Part shown: piece by piece, positions 26,314 to 38,112 of the stretch
Position numbering within the stretch: the first letter of the stretch is position 1
Layout: every line of letters begins with the position of its first letter
Assembly: GCF_901709675.1 (NCBI RefSeq)
Contig: NC_051088.1
Span: forward strand, 14,179,693-14,243,692
Length of the DNA: 64,000 bases
Origin: Syngnathus acus
Lineage: Eukaryota > Chordata > Actinopteri > Syngnathiformes > Syngnathidae
Direction of reading: 5' to 3'
Position numbers and translations under genes: made by a program
Notes under the pieces: generated by a model
Seen by the model: only the letters and a program-made list of their open reading frames with translations
What the model was told of the DNA's origin: nothing
Database searches by the model: none

Positions 26314-29300
26314 CATTGTTTTCTGCCTGTGCGAAAACATTTGTGCATTTTGATTGGTTACTATATTCACATTACATTTTCATATGTTGAATTGCCACAA
26401 AGATAGTGGCGAGTGTTGTGTGTGGAGTTCTGCCTTATCGCTCAATGTGCAGGAGCCCTAAGGGTTAAACATCTGAGTATTAGAATTCCTGGAGGTTACT
26501 TCAGCTTCAGGTTACTGACCATCTACTTCTTCTTGATATCATCGATTAATTCCTACTGTGTCAGGCTAAGACATGCACTCCACAGGGGACAACACACTAT
26601 CCTATTTGTACATGTAGTATGCACAGCTTTTGATTGAACAATGTTTTTATTTTATTTTATTTCATCTTTAAAGGGAACAGCTTATGTACCGGCACTGAAT
26701 ATGCTACCGGTACAAAAATTCATCTTTGTTTGCTGCTTTATGTTTACATATCTGCCATGGCAAATTGAGTGATGGAGACCTGAATACTGTGTCAGGTCCA
26801 ATATCACCTGACAGATCATCTCCCTGACACCAGGATGTCCATCTCTTGACCATATGACAGTGTTGGGTATCCCACACCGGCGTGCGTCAGATAGCTGTCT
26901 ATTGATGAATGATTAGAGTTGCTGAGGATGAAGTGGGCCACCGCCACCCACGGGGGTCTAGCTGAGACGGATGGGCCCATTTGTAATGCAGAGGGGCCAC
27001 CGCGGCAGCATTAACTATTCAAGTGTGGTTATCCCCGGGTAATGGTACGCCGGCAGCACTGCAACTGAGTCCCACAAGAGAAAGTGCAATTTTAATGTTG
27101 ATAAATGGGACCTGCGTCTGTGGATTATAAGGTCCGTTCTCCATTTTGACTGATTATCTGCTAAACGCCACGTGTGGCTGCTAAAGAATGCGCAGTCAGT
27201 GAACGCAGTGTAAAATGACACAAACGCATGCTATGTCATCACAACTACAGTGTATGACCTACACATTTGAAGTCATATGTACTTTAAATTGGATTTGGTG
27301 GTTGCCTCCAGCTACTTAGCTGACTGAATGATTCAATTAAAGCTCACCTTGATGGATTACTCCATCTTTAAATGGCTTCCATTACATGCCCCTTCCTCAA
27401 TATGGGAGCAAGAAATTGTGCTTGCCAAAAAGTATCTCAGAGCATGATTTGTAAAATCAAACAAGTTGCAACTTTTTCTACAAAAAATATTCTTCACCTT
27501 TACCTGGCCCTGGGAAGATGAAAGACTTTCTGTGAAAACTCTCCCAACACATAAATGTTCAATGTTCTCCTGTCTTGTCACCTTGCAGTCCATTTTCTGT
27601 CCTCACAGTGGATTGGGATGAGGATGCACCAGGAGTGCAGAATTGAGACATCTATTCTCTGTAGGGATAGGCAGAGTGGTGCTCGACCTGCCCACTGAAT
27701 AAATCATTGCTTAGCACTTTCGCGAGCTGCGGTCCAATTAACCAAAGGGGACTGTGAATAAATGCAGTTAGGTGGCGTGATTAATTACTGGATATGAAAA
27801 CAGACCCAAAGCAAGTGAGCTTTCACTTTACAGACTTTAGCTTCCCCGGCGAGAAGCATTGTTTGGTTTGAAAATTGCAAACATAGACAACAGCTGAAAT
27901 GCAGACACCCACAAAACCAACAATAGCTTCACACATTTCACACACTGATCATCTTCATAAAGAACCCTTATGCAACACGTGAAAGGAATAATTGAGAGGA
28001 GAAACGGCGAAACGTTTCACCTCGAGGGTGAGCCCTTGAATAGCAAATTGGGATGCAATTATTTCCTTTTATATTCCCCGTGTAACTCTTAGTTGTACAA
28101 GTGCAGCACATTTCGATATTGCCTTTAATTGAACGTAAAAGGCAGAAGAAAGGTGGAAGGGGAAGGTTAATGCGGCTGACGTAAAGGGGAAACAGCCCTG
28201 GAAGTCTTGCCTTGTCACCTCCTGCCGACTTTGCAGCCCCTATGAGGAGCCAATTAGCCTCAGTCAGTAATCAGAACAGAACCACGCAGAGCCCGAGTTC
28301 TGCCCTCACTCTCTGGGGCGATTAAAGGCCTCTCCAAGACAACTGCTGGCAATGACCTTCGTCTTTCTATCAATAACTGACTTGCACTCAGGCCTCTGAC
28401 TGCTGCTGCCTCCGATAGAAAGGTCACCTCGGAAGTAACTAATGAAACTGGAGGAAAGAAGAGACACGGATGTAATTAGACCAAGCACTGGTACAAAGTT
28501 AAAAAAAAATGAAAATAACCAGCCTGACTCTTATGTATTTGTGCCACTTGGCGGGAATAGGTAGGTGTCATTTCCGAGGTTTGTCATTTGCCTCAATCCT
28601 GCAAATCAAAGGAAAATCCGAATTAACAAATGTATATTTAACTTTGTCATGCGTTTGACGGATTTCAGTCAGAAGAAGACCGTAAGATCAAATAGAAACA
28701 TTTGAACACCGGTTAAACAAAATCAAACTGGCTTCATTTTTGATTTTACCGTTGGAGGCAACATTATCATGTGTTTGTACCAAAATGTGCCTTTCTGTTT
28801 TAGATATCATATTTAATACCAGGCAAGCAGTGATAACCCACCCTGACTCATCCTCAATAGAGCCGCCGCAAAGACGGTTTAGCACTGATGGATTGGTAAG
28901 AACTATCACAAGTAAAACCAATTAAGATAAGCGTGAATGTTCAGTGCACTTTATTTTGCATCTTCACACTCGGTCATAGTTTTGATCATTGGGACACATA
29001 CTGTACAATTGTATAACAAGAAAACCTTTGTTTTGTTATTTTTCCTGGGGCTGCTGAGTGGTAATCCTGTTCACTACGCCTTATTTTTTCGGTGTAAATC
29101 TATTTATGGGTTCATCCGAGGCAGCCTTTCCTTCCATAATGTAGAGCTTCATCTTACATAAAATACACTCCAGGTTTAGTCTGACTCCAACGTCTTCCAA
29201 TGAGTCCAGCCAAACATGACATCCTGTAGAGGTGTTTTTGGTGGCTTTTTTTCAGATAACGTGAACGACTCTTGGATCCACCTATGAACATTTCTCTGAA

Positions 29301-31099
29301 CCGGATTACATTCACACACAATATTCTCACTTGAGATAATCTGTGGCAAGGGATAAAAGAATGAGGAGAAGGTTCTCAGTAGAGATAACGGAGGGATATT
29401 GGTGATCAGATAGAATTAGGGCTAAAAATTCAAAGAATTGGATAGAATGGCTGCCATACACAGAGATGTAAGTTATAATATTATGTGCCTACATGGATTT
29501 CATATCGGAACTGTGCACCACCCACCAAAAGATGGCTTGCGAACCACTTTTGGGTCCCGACCCACCAATTGAGAATCACAGCTTTAGAGGTCCCACTGTA
29601 ATTACGTTTTGCAGACCCAGTGAAAAAAAAAACAATACTGCATCAAATTGGTTTGTAACATGTTAGGAATTTCAGTTTTTTTTTTTGCTGTGGCTTAGTA
29701 GTGCATGTTGTGTGTATGTGTGAGTGTTTTTTGTTTAATTTTATTGATACCCGTTCCCTGTGAAGTCATCTGAGGTGTACTGTCTTCAAGATGAATGGGT
29801 GCAAAAAGAAATGTGACTGAACATTCTTTATTCGAAGCTGGGAGAGGCAAGTAAATTATAAATTAGATGCCATATTTGTTTGATAAATAAACCATGAACA
29901 TGCCTTATTTCTTAGGCGCTGGAGTTGCGATTCAGAATGACACTTGAAATATTGTCAAAATATTTAAAGGCGAAAAAAATAAAAGCATAGCACTATTAAT
30001 TCTGTCCAATAATCACAGCAGGCCTAGCCATCTGCCTGACAAGAAAACATAATGGTCCATCATACAATATGACTGCAGTGTCATTTCCTGTCTTATCATG
30101 TGACGTGTGATGCATAAAAGGAATATCTGGTGTGTGTGCAATATGGATTTTAAGGGCATTAGAAGATGCAGTGAGCGATCGATCAATTTGTGTTCAAGTA
30201 GCGCAAATGAGCAAATGCAGACACATTTATCCCTCATGGCTGCTCGAGTGTTTTATAAATATAGAAGAATTATTGAAGTCTGATGGCCATTGAGCTGAGA
30301 GTGTATCATCTCCGACAGCATCGCAACAGGAATACGTTGCTGTTGTTTGCGCTGCAATTGGCTGACGACCATTTCGGAGTGGACAAGTTCAGCTGTCAAG
30401 AACAGGAAAAAATATTTTTCTTCCTTTATTATTCAGGATGAGAGCAGACGAATTTGATTCTGATATTTTAAGTATGTATGAGAAATATGGTGGCTTAGAT
30501 ATGTAATAGAAAAGGAGCTGACTTTTTTTATACATATTTTTTTCTATTTAATGAAGTGGTGCAAATGAAATTCAAAACACAGAACAAGATAGACGTTGGC
30601 TACATTGTGTATTCATAGAATTCATAAATGAATAAGTGATCATTTCAATTTGTCAAATCCTTGCTATTAGCTTACCAGATGGCTGCCAGGGATGTATTTC
30701 CTTTAATTGCATTTGATTTTTTGCCCCCTCCTTTCCTTCCATGTATTACATATATCCCATTGAACTTATTTCTTTACTCTCCTGTACGTTTATGTCTTGC
30801 ATTACATCACACAAAGAACAATCCGGGCACATTTGGGCCGAGGAGGGACGTGAATCTCTTCAACAACCAATTTGAAACAACCCTGGCGCAATTAAAATCC
30901 CAAACACAAATCCTTGTAGGCAAAGCACGAGGAGAACAATTTGTTCCAGGAGGACTTTAAAGCTCCGCTCTAATGCGCCCAACATTGGTACTTACTTTAT
31001 TTTATAGTTCTAGACTTAAAAACGATGTCTGCAGAGACCCAAAACAGACTCAGTGAGATCTTAAGGCTTATTTTCTGATGGTTTTTAAGCAGGTCTTGG

Positions 31100-31211
31100 C
31101 CCACTCACATTTTTTATACTTGTATTTTTATTATTTTTGCGGATCCCTTTGAGATATCCTTGGGCCCCTCCATGCCCACCCAATAGAAAAAAATCCTAGC
31201 TCCGCCAGTGG
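31100..31211 (-). repeat. Dispersed-repeat end (CCTAGCTCCGCCAGTG)
   Basis: It ends in CCTAGCTCCGCCAGTGG at 31195-31211, reverse complement to the element start at 2891. The preceding TGGGCCCCTCCATGCCCACC resembles, on the opposite strand, text next to the 2891 copy. This is a truncated member of that family. Confidence 0.45.
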
Positions 31212-32504
31212 TTCCTTTAAATCTTTGATTTAATTGAAATTTAAGTAATTTAAGATAGTTATAAGAACATATTATTTTTTACTGGTTATCTTTGTGTGAT
31301 TTTAATATCATTTTACAAAAGGTGATCGACCAACAGACTATTCAAAATCCGGGCGTCTACTGTCGGTGCCATAACCTACAAGTGACAAAGTCAGACACAA
31401 AGACAAGTCCTCCTCTATATAAGAGCAGAGGTTAACGCTCAGTTGATGAATGCTTATTGCAGTGAGTGCCACCTGCAGTGACAATTACATCTGTGGGAGT
31501 GCTGCAGTGTTTAAAGGTAGGACAGCAGGAAGACACTTTGATGGCACTGTGCCCGGAACTTTTCCGTCTGTCTCGCAGCTGATGTAACCTTAATCACCAC
31601 CTCTCAAGAGAGGCGGGTTGACCACGGAGAAAAGTGCCATCGCACAGCCAAAAATGACTTCTTAAAGTGTAATCGGATGTACTGAAATGAGATTTCCATT
31701 GCGCAACATGCACGGAGCCATCTGTGGGAAGGCAGTTGGAAACTTTCATCTGTTGTTTGCACAAGATTTTCCAAGCTTTGTTTTTGTGGGGATTTATGTG
31801 GCTTAAGGGGTGTTTTTATCTTTATTTAATGTGGCACTTTGTCTCTGTCAGGTGGCTGTCACAGTATTTCTGTGTGAGTAAGGGTCTGAAGGCATTGTAG
31901 AGGAGAGACATCTGTATTTTGCTAACAGATTTGCTGCATGGAGGATGAATATCTGTCGTTCATCAAAAAGTTCTTAAAATATTTGTAAACTGGTCTTGAT
32001 TGCACTGTAAGTCTTCAAATTGCTTCTTTATCTACAATATGGCCTATTTTGACTTTTCAACCCAGTTTTACAAATACTACAAAAGCAGAGTTAAAATTAG
32101 ACAGCAAGTTACTGTAAGCTGTTTGTTGCCTTTGTGATTTTTAGACGATGCTAATTGACCCAGAACAGGAAAAGCAATTACAGGTGGGTAGTTGCAATTT
32201 TACCCTCAACCAATGGAGGGCAGTATATTGTACTACAGAAAAGCATCAAACAGGGGATTTCAATTGTTGGGGACTCCAGAAATCATCATGCATGCACCTG
32301 TAGTTCCATAGTTCCATAGTGGTATCACTGATAATGTTTTTTTTTTTTTGGGAGATATTTTCCAGTAGCCTGTTTCACACCATTGTGTCCTGGTTTCCTA
32401 ACAGCTGGCGAAGACCCTGTTGTCCCGGGCAACGTGTCCGACCTAGTATGATTTTCTCACTAGTTGTGTCACACCTTGAGGTATCGGCGGATAGCATGAA
32501 GGGT

Positions 32505-32850
32505 CTTGCCTAAGAATCCCACTGGATATTACCAAATCCCTGCAAACAACCGGACCAAGATTTCGTGGGACTACCAGATCCAGACTGACAAATCTGGTGA
32601 GAGCCAACCAGCCTGACATAGTTATGATGGGTAAACATCCGTAGACAGACAGCATCTGTGATAGATGTAGCAATCCCAAATCATAGCAACATCCGGAGAA
32701 AGAGCTGAAGGCAGAACTCGAGAAGATATGGAGGCAACACTGACGCGATGAGGGCACAGTTACCTCCAAGCTGAAGCAACATCTGAGAATGATGTTACAC
32801 CAGAGCAGCATATTAACAAATTGGCTGGGCAACATGAAGACAGTCTAGCT
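32505..32850 (+). pseudogene. Decayed non-LTR retrotransposon ORF2 C-terminal fragment
   Basis: Scattered across frames are peptides in the order of a known LINE C-terminal region: TKISWDYQIQTDK, then LVRANQPDIVMMGK, then SVIDVAIPNHSNIRRKS, then LKAELEKIWRQH, then GTVTSKLKQHL. At least three frameshifts and several stops interrupt it, so it is long dead. The order matches the conserved WDYQIQTDK / ANQPDIV / VIDVAIPSDSNIRKK / LKEELEKMW series of fish elements, recalled from memory. The clade is not assigned. Confidence 0.7.
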
Positions 32851-34399
32851 TGTGAAGAACACAGACAATGCTTTATTTTATATTTGTTCCAATGATTAGC
32901 TCATGAATTTTGCATGGGCGCATGAACTGTCATTTGTCTCGGTTTCTTTTCCATCAAGCTGTTGCAGCTGATGGAATGTTAGATACATTTTGATATTTTC
33001 CACATGCATTGTAGCCAGTTTTTCATAAAACAAGAGTTTTTACATATTCTGTACAGTTCACGTTGGATTACTACAAATCTTTACGATTATGAATAAATAC
33101 TGTACATTATAATTATTCAAATACATTATGGAAACAAAGCATTGAAACTCACATTTGCACCTCAACTGAATGTATATGAACACATTCTATTATTTGAAGC
33201 TGAGCATCACCAGTGAATATACTGGAGGACATTTCTGTCTGAAGGCCAAACATTTATTCACAAGTGTTGGACTATGTTCAAGACTTTTAGTTTTATAATT
33301 GCAAATATCCGGTTCTGTATATTGCTTGTGCCTTGCCATAGAAGGAATTTATGACGCAGCTGTTTAAATCAAACATTTATTAGTTAGCCGTGACAAATGA
33401 TCGTGCTTAATTTGACCCTCTGCAATGAGCAACACAAATGATCTAAAATAATGAATGAATTATTTCTACATGCTGTTTTGTTTTATGTGTTTGCTTTTCA
33501 CATTGGCATTGTTGTTCCGAGGAGATAGTAATTAAATTATCATGTTAAATTAATGTAATTGCTATTTATTCAACCTTTAAAAAAGGTGATTTAAACACAT
33601 AACGATTACACTCGTGGCGGAAAATGTCACCTTCACATTCATGTGCTTCTTATCATTAGGATATCACTTTAATTCAAATGAAATCAGTTTTTTTGTGGGG
33701 ACATTTTTCAAGTGGCATGTTCAGTGTCTTAGATTGTGTATTAGACAAATGTAAGTAACCTACTTTTAAGTCCCTAACATAGTGGCGCTCCCAAAATGCA
33801 GTCAACCACCACACACCCAGAAAAAAAAAACGAATCTGGAAAATGGAGTCGACTTGATCACGTGGTCTAATAATCAAAGCGACACTAATTGGACTGATGG
33901 ATCAATATGTGCAATCAGTGCCATGGTGATTAAAAAAAAGAAAGAAAAGCAATTCCAATGAGGGTATGTTGAAATGACTCGAGGGGTGATTCTCATGAGA
34001 TGTACACTTTATAAACTCAAACCGTGTGCACGTGTTGAGTCCATAAACTGCAGTAATGCTAAAAAGACGCAAGTGGGCGCTTTACAAACAGATGTGGTCA
34101 AAGTAAAAAAAAAAAAAAAACGGATTGTTTGACTCACGTCACGTTTAAGTGTCAGTCTTAAATAACCGCATTTCTGAAGCACATACACTGGATTGTACAT
34201 TTCTTCTTTTCTGTCATTATACATCATAATGGGTGCCTGTCTTTTTACGCAGCGCATTTAGGTGCCATTTTGTCGAGTTTTACGCACTCGTGTGTTCTGG
34301 TGGAATTCAAAACCAAACCGCCAGCGGTGATGTGGTGAGGCGTGTGTGTGCATGTGTGTGTATGTGTAAAAATCTCCCTGTGTGGGCGGGAAGTATGTG

Positions 34400-34651
34400 T
34401 GCAATCAAAATGAGGAGTCTGGAGAGGAGGGGAGCCCTTCAGCACCACTCGCCCCTGGACAGCGTCTGAAGCAGTGGACTGGTTGGAGAAAAGCGGGAGA
34501 TTCGCTGGAAAGCTGCAAACTGGAAGTTAAATTGTGCACTTGTACGCACTCGTTCTTGTCGCATCCGTGTCTCGTTTGCGCCAACGAACCAGGAAGCAAG
34601 AGGAGCAAACAAACAAACACACAAACAAACAAACAAACAAACAACTGCACG
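34400..34651 (+). promoter_or_regulatory. grm4: Probable grm4 untranslated leader exon
   Basis: ACTGCACG|GTAAGTTTTT is a strong donor at 34652. It ends a CpG-containing, GC-richer segment in otherwise AT-rich DNA, on the grm4 strand and between hmga1 and grm4. The first grm4 coding exon begins with a strong acceptor at 61375, so at least one upstream untranslated exon must exist, and this is the best candidate seen. The start site is unknown. An exon end here implies an intron of about 26.7 kb. Confidence 0.45.
34604..34642. repeat. (AAAC)n repeat near the candidate grm4 leader donor
   Basis: About nine CAAA units with one CACA interruption, ending nine bases before the splice donor at 34652. 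If the leader exon is real, this variable tract is in the mRNA 5' UTR. Confidence 0.85.
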
Positions 34652-37600
34652 GTAAGTTTTTCCATTTATGTCACTTGGAAGATTTTTTACGGCAAATGTT
34701 TGTTGTATTTCTTTTACGTGTGGGTGTGTGACGACAGCGTGCATATAGTCACACAACTGCGTCTCGGAGCACCCTTTTGTTGTATTGATGAAACAATGTG
34801 CGTCATGCGTAACCAATGCGCACGTGGTTTAATACGAAACCTCTTCTAATGACATGTTGATGTTTAGAGAAAAACGACGTTAGTTTTTCTGTCATCAGAC
34901 GTTCAACAGATTCACGGGGATCGCCCAAAGGCTTTTTGATCGCAAATGAGCCTTCACAATGGAGCCTTTCATTGGCTGCATGTATGGGAGCCCCCCAAAT
35001 CCCCTTTCCGCTTCACTTGGCTTGGCGGCGCTCCTCACACAGAGGAATCCATATAGATTCAGTCACGCACATAGCAACACAACTTCAAAGTAATGCAATG
35101 CAAATGAGTTTGCATTGCGCATTCCCACAGACGCGCTGAAAGGATTTTGCACTCTTTTAGCGGGTTGTTGTTGCACACGAGCCGTAGTTGCGTTTCATCA
35201 CTTTAAAGCCTGGCTCGACGTCTCTTATGTTGGTTGGACGCCTCTTTTAAGTGTTTGTGTATATGCATCACCGTCAGCTAATATTCATGCAATGCATTCC
35301 TATCGTACTTCAGAAGGTTTTAACTGTCCGATGACGTCACGCGAGAAGTAATTTTCAAGTATACGGTCAGTGTGCCACACAAAAATGTGATCTTTTTGCA
35401 ATTAAGTGTGATGCTGGAAAGGTTTGCTTTGTCAACATGTATCAGTGGTGTTCGATAATGAATGGATTCTGCGTAGTGTATTTAATTTGTTGGAAAAAAG
35501 GCAAAGTATATATGATTAATTCAATTTTAAGCAACATTTGGACATTTGATCACATTTAGCATTCAGACATATGCATTCTCAAATTACCAATATGTCAAAA
35601 CAGCAAATAGGTTGCAAAAAGCTGTTGGCAAGACAATTAAATATAAAGCTATATATAAAATCTAATTTTGGATTTGCTACAACCTGCCATACTCAAAAAG
35701 TTTCGGATTGCACCCTGACATTGCTTGGTACAAAACAGTCCACTAATGATCAAATGTGAATTCAAACAGCCTAGAATGATTTATCCCCCGCCCTGCCCCC
35801 CAACTGAAGAAAAAGCCAGGAAAAATGTTACTTTTCATCAGATGTGACATGACTGACAGAAAAAAGACTCCTTAGGCTTCTTAGTGAAAAATTATGATTT
35901 AAATTTTCATCGTACATCGAAAATATGTCATAGATAAGAGCTGTTGGCAGCACCACATACAAGAAGTGACTCAAGCTTTCTTCTTCCTTCATAGATTGCA
36001 ATCTGTGTTGGCTCAGACCTTTCTCGATGAGGTTTTTGCAGCTTCCTGTTACAATCCCCCCAAAATTTAGTCAATTGGTTTGAATGGGAGCCCCAAAGAT
36101 TAGTTGGTTGTGTCAGTCCAGTGACTGAGGGCTTCCTGTGTTCTTGGACTCATTTTTGCGGGCCAGCTATTCTCAAGTGTTGGATGTTTTCTTAATTTAT
36201 TGGTAATGGCGCTCACGTTGTTTGCTGGAGTTCTGAAGGTTTAGGAATGGCTTCGTATGCCTTTCCAGGTTGATTGATGTGAATTACGTTCTCATGTGCT
36301 CTTGAAATTTCTTTGTGTCGGGGCATTTTGTTACTGGTTTTTGAGATCTTTTGGTCAACTTCATTCTGTCAGACAGATTTTATTGAAGTGATTTCAGGAC
36401 TGAACTGAAGTAAGTGATGATTAACATAGCCCCCCACCCCCTAAAAAAAAAGTTCAAATTCAAAGCAGTCAATTATTTTCCAGTCAGGCCCAGGTAGCTT
36501 AGATTCTTTAAAAACTACATTTTATATTTGGGTTGTCTTTGACTTATATATTTATATTAATAACAACAACTGCACTGTGTACAATGTGCATTGTGCCTCT
36601 TAGCCCAACGTCCATACAAATGATTTTTGATCGCACTCCAGATACTGGCATGCAGTCAAAATGTTTGTATTTGGTTGCTGCCACTGAAGTGTATTCATCG
36701 TGACGGAATAATAATGATGCTTTGGGTGCAGAGGATCAGTAATGGGATAAAAACAATTACTGCAGAATTTAATGTTGACAGAACAAAGCCTAAAAATGTC
36801 TTGTCTCGGGAGACTACCTGGAAGTTCTCATTAAGAGGCAACGCTTGGCCAAGCGGCAGTAAACAAAGTAGGAACGTAGCACAGCGTCTGCCACTTTCAA
36901 CCTTTACATCTAAGCAATCATCGGCCTGATTATTATTTTTTTTTGTGCAGTTATGTGCTACTTGCGTGATACATCACACCCTTCGAAGTGTCTCTTGCTC
37001 CAATTGTCTGACACTAGCAGACATGTCCGCACACGGGCTCCCTCTAATACCAGACAAGCAGACATGGATAAAAAAAAAAGCTTGATAAAATTTAGTGGTA
37101 GCTTCCGACCTCAGCGAGTTGACCATAGGCTGAGGGTCTCCCAAACAAAATGTTCCGTCCTATCTTGATCCTATTTTTTAAAACCGCCTATTTCTCTTCT
37201 GGGCAATTGGCTGGTTTAAGACTTTGTCATTTCTGCTGCGTGTGACGTTTGGCGAAATTGTTTTCTCTAAAGCTTTACGATTCTCTACTCTTCACCATTT
37301 CTTCCCCCAAATTACACACTTGTCAGAGTGGCTTTATGAGGAGGGACGAACCCCGAGAGCTCATTCTCAGAGGCAAAAAGAGGTTCAATTTTTCTGAGAT
37401 AAACAATCTTGTTGAATGGTCCTTTCCAAGTCTTTCACTCACTTTTATGGCCACAAGAAAGTTAACAAACTCACTTTGAATTGTTAGCTGATAGTTGCAA
37501 AATATTTCAAAAACCACACACAACCCTGCACGAAGTGATTCAATTTAAATTTGAAAGAGGGAAAATGTATTCGGATCGACAATGGAGCCCAATGGATGGT

Positions 37601-37870
37601 TGTCATGACACAAACCAAACACCAGCCTATTTTACCACCAGAGAAGATGAGTACTTTTCTCGTTTTGGCACGCACGACTGCCAAGCTACTAGTTATGCTT
37701 CTGTGGCAGCAGTTTTCAAACAATGCTTCATCTGTTGCCTTGGTGACAGCGATGAAGACTGCTTCTCCCCTTCAGTGATATTGTATACATGCAACATGTT
37801 AGATCTCAAAACCTGCTAAAAACCTTTGTGGTGTAAAATAATGCAATTTACTTTTTCATCTTTCTATCTC

Positions 37871-38112
37871 TGATGGCCCAGTGGTTCTTTCACTGCCAGG
37901 GCCAGAGTTCGATTCCCGTTCAGGGAACCATATGCAGCCATAGGGGGGCACTTGTCAGTGTCTCCCCTGTGCTGGTCCCAAGCCCGGGTTGCGTCAGGAA
38001 GGGTATCTGGCGTAAAAACTGAGCCAAAACTTCTCATGTGAATCATCTGGACAGAAACGGGTGTTTCACTGTGGCGACCCCTTCGAGAAACAAGCCGAAA
38101 GGAGGATTTCAC
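37871..38112 (+). mobile_element. tRNA-headed SINE
   Basis: The head looks like a tRNA promoter: box-A-like TGATGGCCCAGTGG at 37871 and box-B-like GAGTTCGATTCCC at 37905-37917. The body and tail contain GTTGCGTCAGGAAGGGTATC and GTGGCGACCCCTTCGAGAAA followed by CAAGCCGAAAGG, the typical tail of a widespread teleost SINE group. The length of about 240 bases fits. A similar GGGTTG-GTCAGGAAGGGC block lies inverted at 53221-53248. Confidence 0.75.

Larger units (their letters stand above)
21901..34399. other. Intergenic region between hmga1 and grm4 leader
   Basis: No coding exon supported. Open frames are short and without family motifs. It holds a small inverted-repeat MITE, a retroposon tail, an (ATTT)n tract, transposon-end fragments and a decayed LINE, all listed separately. 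A block of lower repeat content with several TAATTA-type sites at about 27690-28450 is a candidate enhancer region shared by the head-to-head genes. That is inference from composition only. Confidence 0.55.

Noticed and set aside
34534-34731. Plus-strand frame across the candidate grm4 leader exon
   Set aside because: It reads through the (AAAC)n tract and the splice donor and has no family motif.
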